This document shows, in pieces, positions 6,263 to 10,056 of a stretch of 10,056 nucleotides of DNA. The DNA comes from Bacteroidota bacterium (lineage in GTDB: Bacteria; Bacteroidota; Bacteroidia; Flavobacteriales; Weeksellaceae). The stretch spans positions 1 to 10,056 of the forward strand of contig JAEZWE010000244.1 of NCBI GenBank assembly GCA_023420435.1, read 5' to 3'. Position 1 is the first letter of the stretch, and each line of letters begins with the position of its first letter. Position numbers and translations under genes: made by a program. Under the pieces are notes generated by a model. That model had not been told where the DNA came from. It saw nothing but the letters and a program-made list of their open reading frames with translations, and ran no database searches.

Positions 6263-7459
6263 TTATGAAATTACATTCAATTCCTTTCCCACTTTTTCAA
6301 AGGCAGCAATGGCTTTATCTAAATGTTCTTTAGTATGTGCCGCAGAAAGCTGAACCCGAATTCTCGCTTTTCCTTTTGGAACCACAGGATAAAAGAAACC
6401 AATTACATAAATTCCTTCATCCATTAATTTTTCAGCCATTTTTTGAGAAAGTGGCGCATCATAAAGCATTACAGGAACAATAGCTGCATCTCCATCAGGA
6501 ATATCGAAACCTTTGGCTTTCATCTGTGTTCTGAAATATTCTGCATTTTCCATTACCGTGTCTCTTCTGAAAGTATCTTCAGAAATCATATCCAAAACTT
6601 TTATCGCAGCACCAACAATTCCCGGAGCTAAAGAATTAGAAAATAAATACGGTCTTGAACGCTGACGAAGCATATCGATAATTTCTTTTTTTCCCGAAGT
6701 AAAACCTCCTAAAGCGCCACCTAAAGCTTTACCAAGCGTTGAAGTGATAATATCTACTCTTCCCATTACATCATTAGCTTCATGGGTTCCACGTCCGGTT
6801 TTTCCGATAAATCCTGTAGCATGAGAATCGTCAACCATTACCAAAGCATCATATTTATCAGCCAAATCACAAACTCCTTTTAAATCGGCAACAATTCCGT
6901 CCATCGAGAAAACTCCGTCCGTAACAATAATTTTAAAACGGTGATTTTGTTTTGAAGCTTCAATAAGCTGAGCTTCCAAATCCTCCATATTATTATTTTT
7001 ATAACGATATCTTACTGCTTTACAAAGTCTTACACCATCAATAATCGAAGCATGATTTAGTTCATCTGAAATTATCGCATCTTGATCGGTAAAAAGAGGC
7101 TCGAAAACACCACCATTGGCATCAAAACAAGCAGCGTAAAGAATAGTGTCTTCCAATCCTAAAAATTTTGAAATTTTTTCTTCCAATTCTTTATGAATAT
7201 CCTGAGTTCCACAGATAAAACGAACAGAAGACATTCCGTAACCGTGACTTTCAATCATATCTTGCGAAGCTTTCATAACTTCAGGATTGTTGGAAAGTCC
7301 TAAATAATTGTTGGCACAAAAGTTCAGAAGGGTTTTTCCGTTAGCAACAATTTCCGCAGACTGTTGCGAAGTAATGATACGTTCTCTTTTGAAAAGTCCG
7401 TCGTTTTGGATGTTTTGAAGTTCGTTTTGTAAGGTTTCAAGATATTTTGGTGAAATCAT
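6263..7459 (-). CDS. kbl: Glycine C-acetyltransferase (2-amino-3-ketobutyrate CoA ligase)
   Basis: Kbl splits 2-amino-3-ketobutyrate with CoA to glycine and acetyl-CoA, the second step of threonine breakdown after threonine dehydrogenase. It is a PLP enzyme of the alpha-oxoamine synthase group (fold type I). The 398-residue length matches E. coli Kbl. Visible landmarks are NFCANNYLGLSNNPEV (46-61), the glycine-rich YGMSSVRFICGTQDIHKELE (74-93), DELNHASIIDG with His136 against the PLP ring (132-142), DGVFSMDG (181-188), VDDSHATGF with PLP-binding Asp210 and His213 (209-217), and TSTLGKALGGALGGF with the Schiff-base Lys244 (239-253). KBL, BioF and HemA-type relatives look alike; the N-terminal YLETLQNELQNIQNDGLFKRER and near-full identity of landmarks favour KBL. 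No threonine dehydrogenase gene is adjacent. The leader is A-rich with two ATCAAAAAA copies. Confidence 0.95.
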   Translation of the reverse strand: MISPKYLETLQNELQNIQNDGLFKRERIITSQQSAEIVANGKTLLNFCANNYLGLSNNPEVMKASQDMIESHGYGMSSVRFICGTQDIHKELEEKISKFLGLEDTILYAACFDANGGVFEPLFTDQDAIISDELNHASIIDGVRLCKAVRYRYKNNNMEDLEAQLIEASKQNHRFKIIVTDGVFSMDGIVADLKGVCDLADKYDALVMVDDSHATGFIGKTGRGTHEANDVMGRVDIITSTLGKALGGALGGFTSGKKEIIDMLRQRSRPYLFSNSLAPGIVGAAIKVLDMISEDTFRRDTVMENAEYFRTQMKAKGFDIPDGDAAIVPVMLYDAPLSQKMAEKLMDEGIYVIGFFYPVVPKGKARIRVQLSAAHTKEHLDKAIAAFEKVGKELNVIS

Positions 7460-7491
7460 ATTTTTTTGATTTTTTTGATGGGCTAATTTAC

Positions 7492-7516
7492 AAAAAAGCC
7501 CTCAAAATTGAGGGCT
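7492..7516 (-). terminator. Intrinsic terminator of the M1 aminopeptidase gene
   Basis: On the minus strand a GC-rich stem AGCCCTCA/TGAGGGCT with a 4-nt A/T loop (7497-7516) is followed by six T's (plus 7492-7497). It lies about 20 bp beyond the aminopeptidase stop and just ahead of kbl, separating the two genes. Confidence 0.9.
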
Positions 7517-7535
7517 GATTATTTTTTTTAATTTT

Positions 7536-9461
7536 TTAATTTTTGATGAATTTCAAATTTCTTTCTTTGATTTGAATGATATAATTTCCTGGAACCAGTT
7601 CAGTAATATTGATGGACTTCGAAGGTTCATAGATTCCGCTTTTCACCAATTTTCCTTCTACAGCAAAAATTTTAAAACTTTCATTTTTATTCAATCCTTT
7701 CACAAAAAGTTGATTTTTTGCCGGATTTGGGAACAAGGCCATTTGTTCTAATTCAAAATCAGAAGTACTTAAAGCATTATCCATCATAACGGTGGAGTTT
7801 CTTTCCAAAATTTGATGTTCATAATTAAATTCCACAGAAGACACCGTAAAACTTAAAGGAAAAGTGAAAAATTGACCATTTGCAGTATTTTCAGGTTTCA
7901 AATAGGCAACTTCACCATTGGTTCCGTTAACTTTTATCGGAAGCGGCATTTCGTAAAAACTTACAGAAGAATGACTTTGTGTTTGGTTGATTTTAAATGT
8001 AATACTTTGATCAAAAGCAGACTGTTTCCAACGGACATCATACGTTGGATAACCCTGTCCATAAACCCAATCATTAAAAAATTCTGTGAAATTGCGTCCT
8101 GTTGAAAGCTGTAATGAATTGGCTAAATCGGCAGTTCTTGCATAGTTGTAAGCCAAATTTGGTCTTTGGTGATAATCTTTCAAAGCTTGATAAAAAACAG
8201 GATCCGTTAAAATCCATTTCAGCATACGAACAATAAAACCTCCCTTTGCATAGGTTAATCTTCCGCTAAAAATAGTTCCGACACTTCCTAAATTAGCATC
8301 AGCAACATAAGTACTTCCACCAGCAGCTGAAGTGATATAATTTTTTTGTCCGGCCAAATAATTTAAAAATTCGCTGTTAGTCATCAAAAGTTTTTCATTC
8401 ACCAAATGTTCACCAAATGTTGCAAAACCTTCATTTAACCAGATGTCATTCCAAGCGCCGCAAGTTACTTTGTCACCAAACCATTGATGGGCCAGTTCAT
8501 GAGCAATAACTCCTTTTCCAAAACTGCTCATCGAAGACATCGTTTGATGTTCCATACAAACCCCGTTAAAACTAAACTGCATGTGTCCATATTTTTCGTT
8601 ACGGAAAGGATAAGTTCCAAAATAATTTTCAAAAAGTATCATGGCTTGTTTTGTCCATTCAATATTATCCATAACAGCCGTGTTTGAAATCGTTGATGGA
8701 TAAAGATAATTTACAAAAGGAAAAGGCGGATTTCCGATAACGTCATTCAATTTTGTAAAATTGGTAATTGAAAGTGCTACCAAATAAGCTGTGATGGGAT
8801 ATAAACTTTTGTAATAAGTAAGTTTTCTTGAATTTACCAAATTGGTTTCAGACATTAAAGTTCCATTGGCAGCAACACTATATTGACTTGGCGTATTGAT
8901 TTTAAATTCAAATTTTTCAATTTTATCGTTTAAACTTTGCTTTGTGGGAAACCAATCTTGCGCTCCGTAAGGTTCAGAAAGGGTGTACATGACGGGAACT
9001 GAACTTTGTGCAGAAGTGGAAAATGCTGAATATTGCGGATCCGGAGCTCCTGAATAATGAATGGTTAATGAATCCAAAGTATTTGCCGGCAAAGCGGAAG
9101 CAAAATCAATTTTCAATTCTTTGGTGGGAAGTTGTTGAAATGTTAGATTATTACCATGAAAAGTTACCTGTGAAACCGTTAATTGTGTAGTAAGATCAAA
9201 ATAAATACTGGAGATATCTTGATTCGGGATGAAATGCGAAGTTACACTTCCTTGAACGGAATAAATGGCAGGATCTAATGACAAATCCATTCTTTGATAT
9301 CTCAAATCGTAATTCAAAGTATTGTTATTAACATTTCCTGCAGGCATTTTTTGCAAATAAGAATTTTGTTCTTTTAGAATTAAACCCTGCTTATCAATGT
9401 CTTCCTGCGAAAAAAAACATTGAAAAAATCCCATTAAAAAAAGTAAATATATTTTTTTCAT
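7536..9461 (-). CDS. Secreted M1-family metallo-aminopeptidase with T9SS type A sorting domain
   Basis: This 641-residue protein is predicted to be exported and to remove N-terminal amino acids from peptides outside the cell. Order: signal peptide (1-18, ending FFSQ); N-terminal M1 beta domain (about 45-240); the substrate-binding exopeptidase loop as VCMEHQTMSS (301-310), a variant of GAMEN; the zinc site HELAHQWFGD (321-330) with the third ligand Glu344 in WLNEGFA (341-347); and catalytic Tyr404 in LTYAKGGF. All catalytic residues are present. A short beta domain follows (about 475-560). The last 70 residues start at MALFPNPAKNQLFV (574-587), the type A T9SS C-terminal sorting domain, ending in the PGNYIIQI strand. 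It should be secreted through T9SS and attached to the cell surface or released. It has its own promoter and terminator. It lacks the large C-terminal helical domain of PepN and is closer to short M1 enzymes of Bacteroidota. Confidence 0.94.
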   Translation of the reverse strand: MKKIYLLFLMGFFQCFFSQEDIDKQGLILKEQNSYLQKMPAGNVNNNTLNYDLRYQRMDLSLDPAIYSVQGSVTSHFIPNQDISSIYFDLTTQLTVSQVTFHGNNLTFQQLPTKELKIDFASALPANTLDSLTIHYSGAPDPQYSAFSTSAQSSVPVMYTLSEPYGAQDWFPTKQSLNDKIEKFEFKINTPSQYSVAANGTLMSETNLVNSRKLTYYKSLYPITAYLVALSITNFTKLNDVIGNPPFPFVNYLYPSTISNTAVMDNIEWTKQAMILFENYFGTYPFRNEKYGHMQFSFNGVCMEHQTMSSMSSFGKGVIAHELAHQWFGDKVTCGAWNDIWLNEGFATFGEHLVNEKLLMTNSEFLNYLAGQKNYITSAAGGSTYVADANLGSVGTIFSGRLTYAKGGFIVRMLKWILTDPVFYQALKDYHQRPNLAYNYARTADLANSLQLSTGRNFTEFFNDWVYGQGYPTYDVRWKQSAFDQSITFKINQTQSHSSVSFYEMPLPIKVNGTNGEVAYLKPENTANGQFFTFPLSFTVSSVEFNYEHQILERNSTVMMDNALSTSDFELEQMALFPNPAKNQLFVKGLNKNESFKIFAVEGKLVKSGIYEPSKSINITELVPGNYIIQIKERNLKFIKN

Positions 9462-9482
9462 AATATCGAAATCATTAAGGGA

Positions 9483-9510
9483 TAAAGATATAAAAAAAAC
9501 CTTCCAGCAA
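9483..9510 (-). promoter_or_regulatory. Promoter of the M1 aminopeptidase, overlapping the upstream terminator
   Basis: On the minus strand TTG (plus 9508-9510) is followed after exactly 17 bp by TATCTTTA (plus 9483-9490), one base off TAnnTTTG. The start codon is at 9461, giving a leader of about 15-17 nt. The -33 TTG lies in the loop of the dacB terminator hairpin, and the spacer covers its descending arm and T-tract. Confidence 0.5.
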
Positions 9511-9521
9511 GGAAAGGTTTT
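9492..9521 (-). terminator. Intrinsic terminator of the D-Ala-D-Ala carboxypeptidase gene
   Basis: On the minus strand AAAACCTT pairs with AAGGTTTT (plus 9514-9521 with 9496-9503), and a further CC/GG pair is reached across one bulged base. A run of eight T's (plus 9492-9499) completes it. It starts about 20 bp after the stop at 9542. Confidence 0.82.
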
Positions 9522-9541
9522 AATTTTTATAATTTTTTATT

Positions 9542-10056
9542 CTACAGATTTAATGCCGGCTCCAACAAACGTTCCATACGAAGTTTCACCATATCTACAG
9601 AGCCGGAATAATTATTAATCAGCAAAGAAAAAACCAATGTTTTTCCGGAGTGTGTTTTAAGATAACCCGCCAAAGTTTTTACGCCATTTAAAGTTCCTGT
9701 TTTTGCAAAAACCTGTCCATAACCGTTTCCTAAAAACATTTTTTTCAAAGTTCCGCTTTGTCCACCAATAGGTAAAGATTCAAAATAACTTTTATAATAT
9801 TTTTCCCCTAATAAAGAAGATAAATATTTTACCTGTGCAATAGGTGTTACGGTATTATTTCTTGAAAGTCCGCTTCCATCAGCATAATTCAAACCTGCAA
9901 GATCAAAATTCACATCTCTTAAATGTTCTAAAACAACTTCTCTTCCTGTATTCAACGTTTGATCTCCTTTTTTCTGAAAACCTAGCATTCTTAAAGTCGC
10001 TTCTGCTAAAGCATTATCACTTCTTTGGTTGGTATCATGAACAATATCTCCTATAG
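9542..10056 (-). CDS. dacB: D-alanyl-D-alanine carboxypeptidase/endopeptidase, PBP4 type (peptidase S13), C-terminal part
   Basis: The gene runs off the window edge. 170 residues are visible, the frame being open to the last base (first whole codon at 10054-10052), so the internal ATG at 9988 is not the true start. The enzyme removes the terminal D-alanine of peptidoglycan stem peptides and can cut cross-links in the periplasm. Two of the three serine-penicillin-binding motifs are present: SDN (visible residues 12-14, in RSDNALAEATLRML) and KTG (118-120, in FAKTGTLNGVKTLAGYL). The S13 marker LNYADGSGLSRNN (55-67) lies between them. The SxxK motif lies outside the window. Class S13 proteins of this group are usually 430-480 residues, so about 60% is missing. 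A terminator and then the aminopeptidase follow. Confidence 0.93.
   Translation of the reverse strand, partial: IGDIVHDTNQRSDNALAEATLRMLGFQKKGDQTLNTGREVVLEHLRDVNFDLAGLNYADGSGLSRNNTVTPIAQVKYLSSLLGEKYYKSYFESLPIGGQSGTLKKMFLGNGYGQVFAKTGTLNGVKTLAGYLKTHSGKTLVFSLLINNYSGSVDMVKLRMERLLEPALNL

Noticed and set aside
7460..7477. Two copies of ATCAAAAAA before kbl as a regulatory repeat
   Set aside because: A-rich leaders are general in this group and two short copies are not enough to claim a site.
7483..7505. Possible kbl promoter (TTG and TAAATTAG on the minus strand)
   Set aside because: The spacer is only 12 bp and the -7 box has a mismatch; the true kbl promoter is not clear from the sequence.
9542..9988. 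Complete 148-residue gene starting at the ATG at 9988
   Set aside because: The frame stays open to the window edge and the upstream 22 codons contain the conserved SDN motif, so this is an internal methionine of a partial gene.

Overview
The window reads as chromosomal DNA of a member of the Bacteroidota, most likely a Flavobacteriales/Weeksellaceae species close to Chryseobacterium. The reasons are: low GC and A/T-rich spacers; gliding-associated GldF and GldG; a secreted peptidase with a type IX secretion (T9SS) C-terminal sorting domain; start sites preceded by A-rich leaders instead of Shine-Dalgarno sequences; and promoter boxes of the Bacteroidota form TTG-17-TAnnTTTG. The genus is an inference from family resemblance only.

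Plus strand, left part: the last 23 codons of a glutamine amidotransferase subunit (anthranilate/aminodeoxychorismate synthase component II) close with a hairpin at 77-101. A TetR-family regulator follows (222-860), then lipB octanoyltransferase (929-1651), which has its own well-formed promoter. A near-perfect palindromic terminator at 1655-1679 separates lipB from a convergent small ABM-fold monooxygenase-like gene (1686-1979, minus). A spacer with two blocks of 7-bp repeats then leads to a divergent DUF4268 gene (2106-2534, plus). A compact 63-bp repeat-like element with several pairing arms (2535-2597) fills the space to the next convergent gene.

Minus strand, right part, in order of transcription: the C-terminal 170 residues of a DacB/PBP4-type D-alanyl-D-alanine carboxypeptidase (9542 to the window edge); an M1 metallo-aminopeptidase with a T9SS sorting domain (7536-9461); kbl, glycine C-acetyltransferase (6263-7459); an unrecognised exported, probably beta-barrel protein 4 bp after kbl (5611-6258); then hemJ-gldF-gldG (5575 down to 2598), spaced closely enough to be an operon. 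Intrinsic terminators lie after dacB and after the aminopeptidase. The dacB terminator overlaps the promoter proposed for the aminopeptidase.

Functional links: GldF and GldG are the membrane parts of an ABC transporter whose ATPase (GldA) is not in the window. They belong to the same gliding/T9SS physiology that would export the aminopeptidase. HemJ (haem synthesis), Kbl (threonine/glycine) and LipB (lipoylation) are housekeeping functions. I see no CRISPR array, insertion sequence, prophage, tRNA or rRNA, and no convincing undescribed multi-gene system. The items most worth a second look are the intergenic elements, the terminator/promoter overlap and the unrecognised exported protein. No stretch longer than 300 bases lacks a gene.
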